Positions 12,796 through 24,384 of a DNA stretch of 64,000 nt are shown one piece after another. Position 1 is the stretch's first letter, and every line of letters begins with the position of its first letter. The translations under genes were made by a program, and so were the position numbers. This DNA is from Trichostrongylus colubriformis (Eukaryota; Nematoda; Chromadorea; Rhabditida; Trichostrongylidae). The stretch spans positions 12,608,509 to 12,672,508 of the forward strand of contig OZ022257.1 of the NCBI GenBank assembly GCA_963978905.1. Reading direction: 5' to 3'. A model generated the notes under the pieces. The model saw nothing but the letters and a program-made list of their open reading frames with translations, searched no databases and was not told where the DNA came from.

Positions 12796-13561
12796 TCACG
12801 TTTCTGTACGCGCTGAATACTAAAACTAGCGCAGATTTGCAAAGGTCATCTGCCTGTAGATGGAATTGGAACATTTCAATCATCGTTTCTTAAGCCATCG
12901 CTTATCTCATCATGTTCGCTGACATCCCACATTTTGAGTGAACTTTCCTTGTCTCGATTCGCTGAACTTTCCTTGTCTTGATTCGCTAACATTTCATCAT
13001 ACGATTCGTGACACTGCTGATTCAAAGAAAACAACCCGCCAAAAATTGAATCAACCGCAGGCACTTCTCACTCACTGACGCCTGGAAATTCGTCAGAATT
13101 CTCAGGGATTTTATTGCCTGTGTGCCACATTGATACACATGACGATTCTCTAAAAATGAACTTCTTTATTATTTTAATGAAAAGAAAATATATGGGTTTA
13201 AAAAGGGAAATGCAGTCATTCGCCGGGAAAAATCGTTATTTCGACTTCACTCTCCCACGTCACGGCCTTTAGTGTACATGGAGGGTGTGACCCATTCGAT
13301 TAGGGCGGAGTCATAGGCACCTTCTCGCGCACAGATTCACTACTTCTCCACTGAGCTTTATCAGCTGTCACCTTTCTTGCTGTGAGCTTCGGCGGTTTTA
13401 TGGTTTAAAATATGCTGCTTTTTGTTCAATTCGCAGAAACTTCCCCAGCCACAGGTGTGGTGTCCGATCTGGAGAAACGAGAAGCTTCTCCACCGCAGGA
13501 GGTGTGGTATCTTAGAAATTGTAAAGCTAGCCTTTTGTCACGGAACTCTCCGTCTTTCGGC

Positions 13562-14042
13562 ATGATGTTTATATTATTCGTGTAATGCTTTGCCGAACGA
13601 GGTTGTTAGGTGGATCAATTTTATTAATGGCCTGGCGTTTCGACCTTTTCGTCGTGTTCAGAGGCCTAAAAAGTGGTTCGAAGTTCGCTGACCTTTACCT
13701 ACCCGATCAAGCGCCAAAAGCCCCTGGCATTTCGGACTCCCCACGCAATCCATGGAGACTTCGCTACCGACTCTTTGCGACTGAGAACCACTACACAGCG
13801 GTGATGACAAATGACGATGCTGTCAGTCGCGACATCATTCTAACTTACAAAGCCGTACAAACGGCAGGAATTCACTTGTGATTAAAGGACACCCATTTCT
13901 GTTGTTCATTATTGGATTCCTTACGAATATTCAAAATGCTTCTAATGCTTTTCTAAATGAAATCTCGATAATTCTCTTGATAAAACTGATCCACCTAACA
14001 GCCTCGTTCGGCAAAGCATTACACGAATAATATGAACATCAA
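13562..14042. mobile_element. Element with 60-bp inverted ends (GCCGAACGAGG)
   Basis: The two ends are inverted copies of about 60 bp, containing ATATTATTCGTGTAATGC, TTTGCCGAACGAGG and GTTAGGTGGATCA. The inside holds TTTCGACCTTTTCGTCGTGT and TCAGAGGCCTAAAAAGTGG, which recur near 43.46 and 62.9-63.0 kb. Non-autonomous DNA element; class unknown. Confidence 0.7.
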
Positions 14043-14782
14043 GATTCAGTTATGTATCCGTCGAAGGAAAATTCTTTTTAATTAGATGGGATCTCTCTCA
14101 GTTCTGTTAAGACACACACGGCTTCTTATTCATTTCATTCAAAATCTATTTGATCTCCATGAACCCTGAGTAAATCTCGACAGCACTCTAAAAACACTTC
14201 ATCAGCGAATGATGTCAACGGTAACGAGGGCTTTTATTCCGAGTGCGTTCTCGTCAAATGAGGTGCGATTGAAAGTAAGTGTCGTATAAAGGAGTCACTG
14301 ACGGACTTTGATTTCCGTTCTTTTCCACAACAACGACATAATCATCCATGAAACGGCTGACGTATTCTATGATCGAGACAGAATCTCTTCAAAAGCTAAA
14401 CGCCAAGGCACCTGCGTTACATTGAATTCGGCAGCTTACGTTTCTTCAAGCTTTTTTGGGGAACGAAAAATTTGATTTTATGGCTTCGCTCCGAAAAAAC
14501 TACTTCACTGTGTAGACGGACGCAAACAAGAGAAATTCCTCTAAGTGACTTGGCTCCAAAAAACTACGCACTTCAATTGGGTGGTAAGGAAAAGACGGAG
14601 AACGCTTTACAGCAGTTTGCGTCACGGACTGCTTTTGCCATTCGATCATGAAGCATTTTTCACCTTGCTTCAGATTCACATCCCCAAGTTAGAAAGCCAT
14701 CCTCTACGTATGAAGACGTGCTGAGGGTTTTTTCAAAATTCCTTCAAGAGAAAAAGTCTGTAAGGGGAAAAAGGGTGGGAAA

Positions 14783-14910
14783 GTACATTCCAGTTCCCGA
14801 AGGCTGGCAGGGCGTGGCCGGCAGAGTTGGGTGAGAGTGTGTGGCGGGGTGAGAGAGATCGATACAAGTCCGTAGGCCTCGCCCTGCCAGCCGTCGGGAA
14901 ATGGACTGTA
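14783..14910. repeat. Fold-back repeat, GGCTGGCAGGGCG arms
   Basis: The left arm (CGAAGGCTGGCAGGGCG) pairs with the right arm (CGCCCTGCCAGCCGTCG) around a GTGAGAGTGTGTGGCG core. A relative with the same core lies at about 55961-56133. Confidence 0.65.
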
Positions 14911-14919
14911 TTTGAGGGG

Positions 14920-16690
14920 AAGACTAAGGGCGTGATAGACGCCGAACCGTGGATCGCAAATAGGATAACAAGGAAATCCTCCCCTGCCCCTGGAATTTTC
15001 AGGAATAAAAGGATGTTCAAAGGCACTGCTCAGACGATTCAAGAGAGACATTTTATGCAACTCAGTGCTTAAAGCGCTAATAGAAGCTATCAACCCTACG
15101 GTACATGGGATGCGTGGGTGTGAGAGCAACCCGTGCATGATGTTTTACTCACTTTTATCGCCGACGAATTCAATAGTGAGAGCATCCTGGCCGATGCAGT
15201 CAATCTACGAGGAGTCACGTCCCAACATATCCTTAAATCCAAGAATAACTTGGCAACATACATAGTGGCTTTCCTTTGTTGGCATTGTCATCGCTTGAAT
15301 CCTCTATTTCAATGCAATTATTTTCTCTCACTCTCAAATATGGCCCTTATTTTTCCTGCATACTTGGAGTAAATTTTGCACTCTACTCGGCGATTTTCAC
15401 CTGCGGAATCTGTGGGGGACATTAATTTTTGGGAAATCTCTTGTTTCAACCATTATTTATTCCATATTTGGAAAGAAAAAACTAAAATACCCCGGATCTA
15501 TGCACACATAATTCGCGGTCCTGACAATGAGTGATTGCTCCCGTTTGCAAAAAAAAAATCCAGCACTGAGAGCGTGGGATTTGCGCAAGGATCTAGTGAC
15601 ATTACTCAGTGATGACTCCCGGAGGCACTTTGTCTGGAAGAGAAACAACATCCGTGTGACCTGAAAGAGTTCCTTGTGTGGATTCGAAACTTGCTGGATT
15701 TATTTATTTATTTGTTTATTTGTTCATGCACGCGAAAGTACGCCTTAACATATATGCAGCAAAGACTATGAAAAACCTTACGAGTACGATATAGAGTAAA
15801 AGTATAAATCAACAACCCACAGGCTCTACTACTAGCAAGGAAAACCGATTTTGAAGCAATGGCAATTTATAAGGCTGCTTTCCTCTTCAGCGCGTGAATG
15901 AGTCCAACGCGAGATCCTGGCCCCTAACGTAGAACGCAAGAGAATCAAGGTACTGGGACTCTAATAACTTGGATTTGTTGAAGTTCAGCGAAGATTGCAC
16001 GGCGGCAAGGAATCGTAATATCACGATTAACGAAGAGAGCCCCCCCCCCCTTTCTCTTCATTGCGGAATAGTTGGTAGAGGAGTTGGCTAATATGACAGG
16101 CATAACTAACATAAGTCAAGCCATTCCCTTTCATCTCAGCTGAATTGATGGCACGTTAGCAATAGGAGGTGTCCTGATAAGTGGAGGATAATGATGGCTG
16201 TTTACTGTTGAAGTTCAAGCTTAGAGAATTCTGAGAGTGCAATTTCTTCGTAAGCTTCTACGAAGCTATTTCGTGGCCCATTGGGTAACATGTGATCTGA
16301 ACATAGTAATTCGGCAGCTTGCGCTAAACGACAAGTTCCTCGTCGGCATTCTATTGATATATCTAACAAAGGAGGTGCTGCCTACGATTATTGGGCAATT
16401 GGGCACAAGTCTACACTTACCTGAAAAAATGACTCGCAGCGCTTACGGGTAATTTGGAATCGCTGCAAAAAACCATGCAGCGTCATCTTGGGGGAAACAG
16501 TGGGAAACTAAGTTCAAATTCAAGTTTTTGCCTTCAAATCCACATGTACGAGTCTCTTTGTTTATTGTGTTTATTGTGTAATGGGAGTAAAAACTCCAAT
16601 TCATTCCTCGGTATGGTGGATAGGGTGAAGTGCGTGGTGTGCTAAATATTGAACACCTAAGAACGCTTAACCTGGCTTTCACAACTATTA
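14920..16690. other. No recognised gene
   Basis: ORFs here are short and overlapping with no coding signature. Simple TTTA/TTTG repeats occur near 15.70-15.73 kb and a C10 tract near 16.04 kb. Confidence 0.4.
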
Positions 16691-17963
16691 GGTTGAGGAA
16701 TAAGTCCCCGCGGTTTTTTTAACCCCGTTTTTCACATCGTTTCCTTCATCTTTCGACAAAGTTTATGAGCGTTTTCGATAGAGCTTATTTTGCTCTACAA
16801 AATGCTGCTATCTGTTCTTCGATTCCCTCGACTACCTAATATTTATGAGGTTTGGAAGTGAAGTAAGCTTAAGGCAAAAAGTTGGCACTTGCGCACCTCA
16901 TCTTTCTTGCCTGCCGTAGAGATAAAAAATGTATGTAAATACGTTTCCGATAGAGCTTTCCAAGCTCTACCGGAAACGTATTTTTTTTATCCAAACCGCT
17001 CAACTTTTCGCTGTTTTTTAAACTCACGAATGCAGTACTCGCAAAAGTGTGCACTTTCGTTATGTTCTCGTCCCCGCCTACCATCGAGATTGGAGAGGAT
17101 GTGCATACATGCATTCGATAGAGCTCCGTTTGCTCTACAAGATGATACCACTATTCTTTTGTATCCTCTCGCATTTTAGCATGCAGGGATAAGTTTCCAC
17201 CTGTTCTTCAACTACCAATTGCGTGATGAAAATGGATTGGCAGATTGTCACATCAATCGATAGAGCTCTTCAAGCTCTACAAGATAGTATTCACGGTTTT
17301 TGTTTTAACTAATTTTTACCTTTTTTTAGTCCATTTACACTTACCTTTTCGTCACATGGTGTCGAAAATACTCGATTTTCTCGACCTGTAATTGGACTAA
17401 AAAAAGGTAAATATCTGTTAGAACAAAAACCGTAATAACCATCCTGTAGAGCTTAAGGAGCTCTATCGATTGATGCAAAACAATCTGCTAAAAAAATTAT
17501 TATTTTCATCACGCAATTTTGAATTGAAAAACAGGTGGAACTTCTCTACATGTTAAAGTGCGAGAGGATACAGAAGAATAGTCGTATCATCTTATAGAGC
17601 GAAAACAGTTCTATCGAATGCATGTATTCACATCCTCTCCAATCTCGATGGTAGGCGAGGACGAGGAGATAACGAAAATGCACACTTTTGCGAGTACTGC
17701 ATTTGTGAGTGTTAAAAAACAGCGAAAAGTTGAGCGGTTTGGATAAAAAATAGTATCATTCTGTAGAGCTTGAAAAGCTCTATTGGAAACATATTCACAT
17801 TCATTTTTTCTCTCTACGGCAGACGAAGAAGATGAGGTGCGCAAGTGCCAACTTTTTGCCTTCAGCTTACTTCATTTCCAGACCTCATAAATATTAGGTA
17901 GTCGAGGGAATCGAAAAACAGATAGTAGCTACTACAAGGATGCTGAGTTATGGGCAAAAGCTC

Positions 17964-18037
17964 GGTGGCGGACGGGACTCGAACCCGCACTTCATCCTTT
18001 CCGGGGATATGTGCTAATCCATTACACTACCGACACC
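17964..18037 (-). repeat. tRNA-like SINE head, copy 1
   Basis: It folds as a cloverleaf: acceptor stem (6 of 7 pairs), D arm GTGT/GCAC with GG in the loop, anticodon stem TATCC/GGATG, short variable loop, T arm GCGGG/CCCGT with loop TTCGAGT. The GGTTCGAGTCC box B is canonical. The anticodon loop is CCGGAAA, so position 33 is C rather than U, and a GGA (serine-type) anticodon without a long variable arm is anomalous. I therefore call it a tRNA-derived Pol III head, not a working tRNA gene. Confidence 0.7.
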
Positions 18038-18449
18038 ACGTTCACCCTAACTCAGCTTTCTGAATGGTATATTTACCATAGCTTATCAGCACTCACACGT
18101 ATAACGTGTTGAGCCGGCTGGCCAATATCGGCATCGAACCGTGAAGCTGAAAGCTTTAGTAATGATTTTGATATTTTTAATTTTTTTGATAACTGCTGTT
18201 TATCGCCGCAGCTCGCGATGCGAAAGTTACTACAAGGATGCTGAGTTATGGGCAAAAGCTTTCAGGGGCAAAAAAAAAATAAAATCATTAAGTTATGGGC
18301 AAAAAATTAAAAACATCAAAATCATTACTAAAGCTTTCAGCTTCACGGTTCGATGCCGATATTGGCCAGCCGGCTCAACACGTTATACGTGTGAGTGCTG
18401 ATAAGCCATGGTAAGTATACCATTCAGAAAGCTGAGTTAGGGTGAAGGT

Positions 18450-18523
18450 GGTGTCGGTAGTGTAATGGATTAGCACATATCCCCGGAAAAGATGAAGTGC
18501 GGGTTCGAGTCCCGTCCGCCACC
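18450..18523 (+). repeat. tRNA-like SINE head, copy 2
   Basis: Nearly identical to copy 1 and in opposite orientation; the anticodon stem has one change (GGATG to AGATG). Box B GGTTCGAGTCC is intact. Confidence 0.7.
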
Positions 18524-18907
18524 GAAGCTTTTGCCCATAACTCAGCATCCTTGTAGTAACTTTCGCAGCGAGCTGCGGCGATAAACAGCAGTTATCAAAA
18601 AAATTAAAAATACAGATAGTAGCATTTTTGAGAGCAAATAAAGCTCTATCGAAAACGCGTATAAGCTTTGTCGGAAGATGAAGGAAACAATGTGAAAAAC
18701 GAGGTTAAAAAATCGCGGGGAATTATTCCTCAACTCAACGGTAATGCATGGCCGAATACATGTCAAATTACTTCTAGGTAGAAAGTGTGCATGGTGCACT
18801 CTGGGTTGAGCTTTTCCTCGACTTCAAAGAACATTCAGCAGAGATTGACAAAGCCCTAGCAGCACGTGTAGCTATGCAGGAAGTCAGTACCATATATGCT
18901 CATTATA

Positions 18908-19791
18908 TTAGGTTGATTCATAATAAATCGGACAAACTGCCAAATTTTAATCATTGTCGTACAACTTTTTAACGACAATTGGGATTCACTTGAAATATGC
19001 TCCATCTTTATCGATGGCCTTCTGCCACGGGTTAGGCAGATCATGGATGCCATTGCTCCAGAAGGCCGGGGGCGGAGCTCGAAGAAGTTGCCGAGTGCCG
19101 TCTTGACGTCGTCGCGAGTTTTGAAGTCTTGGCCGTCCAGGTGGCGTTGGCTGTGGGAGAAAAGGTGGAAATCTGAAGGGGCCAGGTCTGGGGACGGTGG
19201 GTGTGGAAGCATGGTCCAACTGTACGACAGCAGCTCGGCCTTGGTCGATCTTGCAATGTGCGGTTTTGCGTTGTCGTGCTGGAAGAAGACGTGTGACCGC
19301 CGCCGTAGCGAACTTTGGTCATTTGCCTTCAATTCTCGTAACTGACGAACGTAGACGTCGGCGGATACTGTTGTACCTTCATCGAGCAGCTCCCAGTACT
19401 CTACGCCGTTTACGCTCCACCAAATGGGGTCTTCGTCTTCTATGGAATTGTCGCCTGACGCAAACTTCGAATGCCACAAGTACACTGTGCTTCTGTCGGG
19501 GGCATGCTCCTTGTGGATTTCTTTCAGACGTCTGCCGATATCCGTGGGTTCCTGGCCAGATAGCGATATAAATAGTATGACGTTGTGGATGTGGTCTCTG
19601 GACGGCTTAAAATCGTGCGGCACGGTAGCGGAATGAAACTACTTTGGAGTGATTATTTTGCATTACTTTGAATAGCTTTTCATACTCATTCCAACGGTAC
19701 CTCGCGCGCCCATTTTCGTTAACTCGTTGCTGAGTTATGATCTCTAGAAATCTTCACTACCATTTGTCCGAGCCGTATCGACTCAACCTAA
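18908..19791 (-). mobile_element. Decayed mariner element
   Basis: The imperfect inverted ends TTAGGTTGATTCATAA and TTAGGTTGAGTCGATA are flanked by TA dinucleotides. The interior encodes transposase fragments. At 884 bp it is shorter than an intact mariner (about 1.3 kb), so it is internally deleted. Confidence 0.85.
18986..19623 (-). pseudogene. Mariner transposase remnant
   Basis: The minus-strand frame shows typical mariner blocks in order: WELLDEGTTVSADVY, then FFQHDNAKPHIARSTKAEL (HDNAxPH, second catalytic Asp region), then LPHPPSPDLAPSDFHLF and the C-terminal FKTRDDVKTAL. Part of the catalytic domain and most of the N-terminal DNA-binding domain are missing or scrambled (the N-terminal portion keeps only a helix-turn-helix-like stretch), and frame is lost near the PRPSGA region. 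It is not expected to be active. Confidence 0.8.
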
Positions 19792-19816
19792 TAAGTACCA
19801 TTAAGTAGTACAAAAT

Positions 19817-19928
19817 ACTGTTCTCACTGAAAATCTGGGACTTGCAAAACTGCTCATTGCACTGATTTCAACGTACTTTGCTTTTGACCGGCAGTTTTGC
19901 AAGTCCCAAATTTTCATTGAGAACAGTC
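19817..19928. repeat. Small fold-back repeat
   Basis: ACTGTTCTCACTGAAAATC and GGGACTTGCAAAACTG on the left are repeated inverted on the right (CAGTTTTGCAAGTCCC, TTTCATTGAGAACAGT). Confidence 0.75.
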
Positions 19929-20499
19929 ATAAGTACAGCCGGCCATTGTAAGTAGCAGCAAGTAAACTACCGTATGACGCTTCGGCATGGGATACTGTAG
20001 TGCGAGCATTTCTGAACAGTATCGCGCAAGTTGATTTGATCATTACCCAATAGTGATAGCTTGCGACAAAATTATTACTATCATGTACAATTATCGATTA
20101 GTTAGTGTGCAGAAGTGAGCAGTGAGTGAGCTAAGAATCATTTCAACAGTGTCCATCGATTAAAGATGTGAAAAGCAACAATTGCCAGTTGTATTTTTTG
20201 CAATCCTTGCCTTTCCTTACTGGACGTTCGTGAAGCATTCATATGCGTGTCGGGCAGAGCTCCCATAATCGTCACCCGTGCTCCTTGGATGACGTACGTT
20301 TTACTGCAAAATGTGTAAGCAGCCTCCAAAATGGTAATGCTATGCCCCCTCTATGCTCAGTTTTTCCAGTTATATGACAATTTTATGTGACAACATCACG
20401 TTAGGTGAGGAGGGCGGATGCTTATTGCTATATCTCCTGTGAGTCATGGGGCACCATGCAGCAGCACCATTTATCCGTGTCGCCAGCTCAAAGGGGTCT

Positions 20500-20943
20500 T
20501 CCACGTAAAGTGAGTTTTCATGTTACCACACATTTATGCTGTATTTGCCTAATAAGGGTCGAGTGCTTGCCTAATAAGGGTCGAGTGCAAAGTTTCACGC
20601 ATAAAAATGTGAATCCGGCTGTTATGAAGCGCCACAAAGTCTCGGCCGGGTGGGCGGGGCCTCCAAGCAAGTGCTCACCACTTCGTCCGCCATGGTCGGA
20701 GACACGTTGTAGGAGCAGAAAGTTACGTAAACAGTTCCACTCTCCGTTCCCAATCGCGGCGGACGACGGGACGGACTTTTACTTGGAGGCCCCGCCCAAC
20801 CGGCCATGTATTTGGAGAGATGTTTCTTAGCCGAATTCCCACTTTTCCGCGTGAAACTTTGCATCCAATCCTTATTAGGCAAATACAACATAAGTATAAG
20901 GGTAACAAAAAAAACTATTCTCCCGTGAACGATTCCTTCAAGT
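20500..20943. mobile_element. Fold-back MITE, family A, copy 2
   Basis: Shares the GGCCGGGTGGGCGGGGCC block, the TTTGCCTAATAAGGGT/CCTTATTAGGCAAATAC pair and the right end GTGAACGATTCCTT with the copy at 255-684. Contains a short direct duplication (GTGCTTGCCTAATAAGGGTC region). Confidence 0.75.
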
Positions 20944-21214
20944 GATTTCATAAATTCGTCTTGCAATCAGGTTGCTACGGCCTAACGAAACCAGTCATTC
21001 TCAAGTTTTTCCGTACAATTCCGGTCATCATGCCACAGTCAGGGACTTTCTTGATCTGCTAAGAAATACAGTAATCCTATCCAACAGATGAAGTTTTTGA
21101 GACCACATCCGACTCCGTCAGAAGAAGCGTTGACTACTCCTATAGCGGCTTCAGATCAACAGCCAAGATTGCAAATCCTTTGGACAGAATGTGATTTTAA
21201 AGATGTGCGAAAAT

Positions 21215-22565
21215 AGAGAACTGGAGATGTTAAGAACTTTTATGATGAAAGTCTTCCAGCTTTTGAAACAATTGAAAAGGCTACCGTTTGACACATGAGA
21301 CATTCAGCAGGAATGATTCATGACGTTTCGTAAGTGGACCTCTTTGGGGGGGGGCCTTTTTCAGGAGAACTTGAAGCCGAAGTCCATTTAGAAGGAAGCA
21401 AAACACTAACACTCCGAAAATTTCAAAAACTCTTTTCGCGGAAAGCTATTGCCTGCTCCTTTGCACAATCACCCTCCGTCAAATGTCTTTCTGATTCTCA
21501 TTCACTCGTCCTTCAAAGGAATCGTGCACAGAAAAATGAGTTTATCTGTTACCTATATAGTTATATGTATTGTATCTGCCTGATGTGGGCAGCATATCCA
21601 GCTAATATACAGCACGACAAACTCCCGGCCGGGTGGGCGGGGCCTACGAGAAAATGCCCATCCCGTCGTGCGCCGCTGTCGGAGACGCATCAAAGAAACA
21701 GGAAGTTTCGTAAAAAGGCTCACTTGCCGTTTCCAACTGCGGCGAACGACAGGAAGAAGCTTTTACTCAGAGGCCGCCCACCCGGCCAAGAATTTGGGGG
21801 GTGGGGGCTGTATCTCAGCCGAATTCTCACTTTTTCGCTTAAAACAGTGCATGCGCCCCTTATTAGGCAAATGCAACATAAATATAAGCGGATAAAAGAC
21901 ACTATTTTTTCCGTGTACGATTCCTCTAAGAGTTAATCTCTGGATGAGAGCCAGTTTATGATGCCGTGTCCTTGAAATTCCTTCAATGCCTATTTCACGC
22001 GTTAAACTAAACAATTTCGGCTCTACTTTATAAACTTCTTTTTGAGTGCATATTCTGCTTACTTGAATTATTAACATTCTTGGAACTAGAATTTCATTGA
22101 ATGAGATTGTATTCGGTACTTTAAAAAATGATTCCTTTCCATAAAACGGAAGTACACAAAAAAAAACAAAATGAAATCAAGGAAAGATAGATGTAGGAAC
22201 GCTGCAACATCGTCTTACACTTCGGATATGTGAAAGTGGGACCTTTCCTCCATGCAGAGAAAGCATCGTCCAGATTTGTCAGGTCCCTGAAAATAAGTGA
22301 ATTTGTTTTCGAACAGCTCTTTTTTGAAGGACTTTATCCGACTGAAATTTCGCAGAAAGCATTTTCGAAATCTTCTAAGTGTTAGTGTTTTGCTTCTTTC
22401 TAAATGGACTTGGGCGTTAAATTTTCTTGGAAACGGATTTTCTAAAGTGGTCCAGTTTCCGTCATGAATCATTCCTACTGAATGCCTCGAGCGTCAAACG
22501 GTAGCCGTTTCAATTGTTTTGAAAGTCAGAAGACTTTTACCATAAAAGTTCTTAACATCTTCACT
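21215..22565. repeat. Larger inverted repeat enclosing a family A MITE
   Basis: 21215-21450 (GATGTTAAGAACTTTTATG, CGTTTGACAC, GAAGCAAAACACTAACACTC) matches 22370-22565 in reverse. Between them sits a family A MITE at about 21517-21932 and unmatched sequence. Parts of the same arm recur in the tandem duplication at 23.3-23.8 kb. No gene is recognised. Confidence 0.65.
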
Positions 22566-23326
22566 TCTCTGTCTCAAATGGGCGTATTGTTCCTCGGAGA
22601 ACATGTGGTCGCAGAAACAGCAGGATATGCCATGGGAACCTCATCACCTCCACCTTTCCCTCTCAAATTTCATTCACCTGATCATCGACATAGTCTTTTG
22701 ATGTGCTAGCAAGTTGACAGTGTGTCACCTTTTTGTTGTCAAATTGCTGTGAGTAGTGATTCTCTGATGAATTCCCTGGCAGAACTTATACTTTCTCACG
22801 GCTAAGCATCCTTGTTATCCTACAGAGGCATATTTTTGCCCACTGCTCCGTTCACTTTTCTGGCAGCCCGAAATTTGACACCAGTTCTTTGAGACTTGCT
22901 CCTTTGGTTTTGATGGACCTTCTGCGGTCATTGGTGTTGATGCATTAAGGTGCAGTAAAGCCTTTATTTTAAAGAGACACTGGAAGGATGGCAATTTTGG
23001 TTTAGTATGGGAGAACGGTGGCCGTAATGCACCCACGGCACCTGGCCAAGTTGTAGAAAGTGAATGTGATGCGAATACACGCCACAGCGCCGCGCTTTTG
23101 GATCCGGGTTTTTTCCACCGATTATCGCTTCCAACATTGAATATTCGTTACAAAATGAACATTTCTCTGCACCTTCCTCTTTCTGCGGACCCCTTCCGGT
23201 TCCTTTGAGCACTGATGACAATCAAAAGGAAGTAAGATAATGAAATTAAAAACAAACATAAATTGGTGGACATATACCTTCCACAGTTCTCATCGCTTCG
23301 TGAGGCACAGGGCAGGAATGATTCAT

Positions 23327-23831
23327 GAAGTTTCATTACTAAACCTCTTCGAAAAAGCCTTTTCCAGGGAAATTTGACGCCCAAGACCATTTAAAAGAAA
23401 GCAAAACAATAACGCTTCACATACTTGGAGCCTCTCAGAATCGTTCTCCTTTCTTCTGTTTTTATTTTTATTTTTGAAATAGCAGATCCAGCCTCACGTC
23501 ATTGCATGTAAATCTGCTTTGCATATTTTTCCAAAATTTCTCTCGCACTTTTTTCCCTTTTATGTTCATATTCAGGGAAGTTTCATGACTAAACCTCTTC
23601 AAAAAAGCCTTTTCCAGGGAAATTTGACGCCCAAGTCCATTTAAAAGAAAGCAAAACAATAACGCTTCACAATCATACTTGGAACCTCTCAGAATCGTTC
23701 TCCTTTCTTCTGTTTTTATTTTTATTTTTGAAATAGCAGATCTAGCCTCACGTCATTGCATGTAAATCTGCTTTGCATATTTTTCCGAAATTTCTCGCGC
23801 ACTTTTTTCCCTTTTATGTTCATATTCAGGG
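23327..23831. repeat. Tandem duplication, unit about 250 bp
   Basis: Two head-to-tail copies, both beginning GAAGTTTCAT/AGTTTCATG before ACTAAACCTCTTC and ending CTTTTATGTTCATATTCAGGG. They differ by few substitutions and small indels, so the duplication is recent relative to neighbouring repeats. Confidence 0.85.
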
Positions 23832-24181
23832 CGTAGGTGGCATCGCGAGGGCTGAAGCTTTAGGAAGCTTGAAGATTGTCGTTTTGCATTAATAATTCTT
23901 ACATTTGTGAGCTTTCTCAATGTGCACACCTCCAGCTGGTCTATGCAGGTCTTCGCGACCCCCGAAAGGGCCCAAATCGTCCATCACGAGTTCTACACAC
24001 ATATACTGTGGCGAGAGGCCTAGAGGGAGAAATTGCTCCTCCAAAAGGTGGCGAACGGAAATGGAGGGCGACCAATTATTTGCTGCTTACACGACGATCA
24101 AGTCTGAACATAGGAATTACGGGAGCTCCGAGAAGCCTTTATCAGCTTCCGCAGCTATCACTCTTATGAGGGTGTATGCTG

Positions 24182-24380
24182 AGACACACGAAACTAGGCC
24201 GTGACCCTGTAACAGCCTGTGGCCTTTGACCTACCTTAAATAATTCAGACAATTTGTTCATGTAAATCGTGTCCTCCTTGCAAGTCTGTTCCGTTGTATA
24301 GTCAAATTGTCTGAATTATTCATGTCACAGGGCATGGGCCACAGGCTGTCACAGGGTCACGGCCTAGATTCGTGTGTCCC
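24182..24380. repeat. Fold-back repeat, CCTGTGGCC arms
   Basis: AGGCCGTGACCCTGT and AATAATTCAGACAATTTG on the left are repeated inverted on the right. The outer ends carry ACACACGAA/TTCGTGTGT. Confidence 0.75.
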
Positions 24381-24384
24381 AACC

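Larger units (their letters stand above)
17927..18610. mobile_element. Inverted pair of tRNA-like SINE units inserted in the palindrome
   Basis: The right arm of the palindrome is interrupted between two copies of ACAGATAGTAG, a likely 11-bp target-site duplication. The insert is itself an imperfect palindrome: each half carries a 74-nt tRNA-like sequence, then a shared stretch with CAGCACTCACACGTATAACG and AAGCTGAAAGCTT. The outer ends share GGATGCTGAGTTATGGGCAA. A third, single unit is at about 51.49-51.72 kb. Confidence 0.75.
16692..18734. repeat. Two-kilobase composite palindrome with repeated small hairpins
   Basis: The sequence folds on itself around about 17.37 kb. 16692-17370 matches 17395-17926 plus 18611-18734 in reverse. 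Each arm carries small hairpins of the form GATAGAGCT-loop-AGCTCTAC (near 16.77, 16.95, 17.12 and 17.26 kb, mirrored near 17.45, 17.60, 17.77 and 18.64 kb), spaced about 140-175 bp. Arms have diverged by point changes and small indels, so it is an old fold-back. The right arm is split by the insertion at 17927-18610. Confidence 0.85.

Noticed and set aside
17964..18037. Functional tRNA gene
   Set aside because: C instead of U at position 33, an apparent serine anticodon without a long variable arm, and repeated copies in mobile units.
18856..19623. Intact mariner transposase gene
   Set aside because: The frame is open but internally deleted and scrambled; the N-terminal domain and part of the catalytic core are missing.
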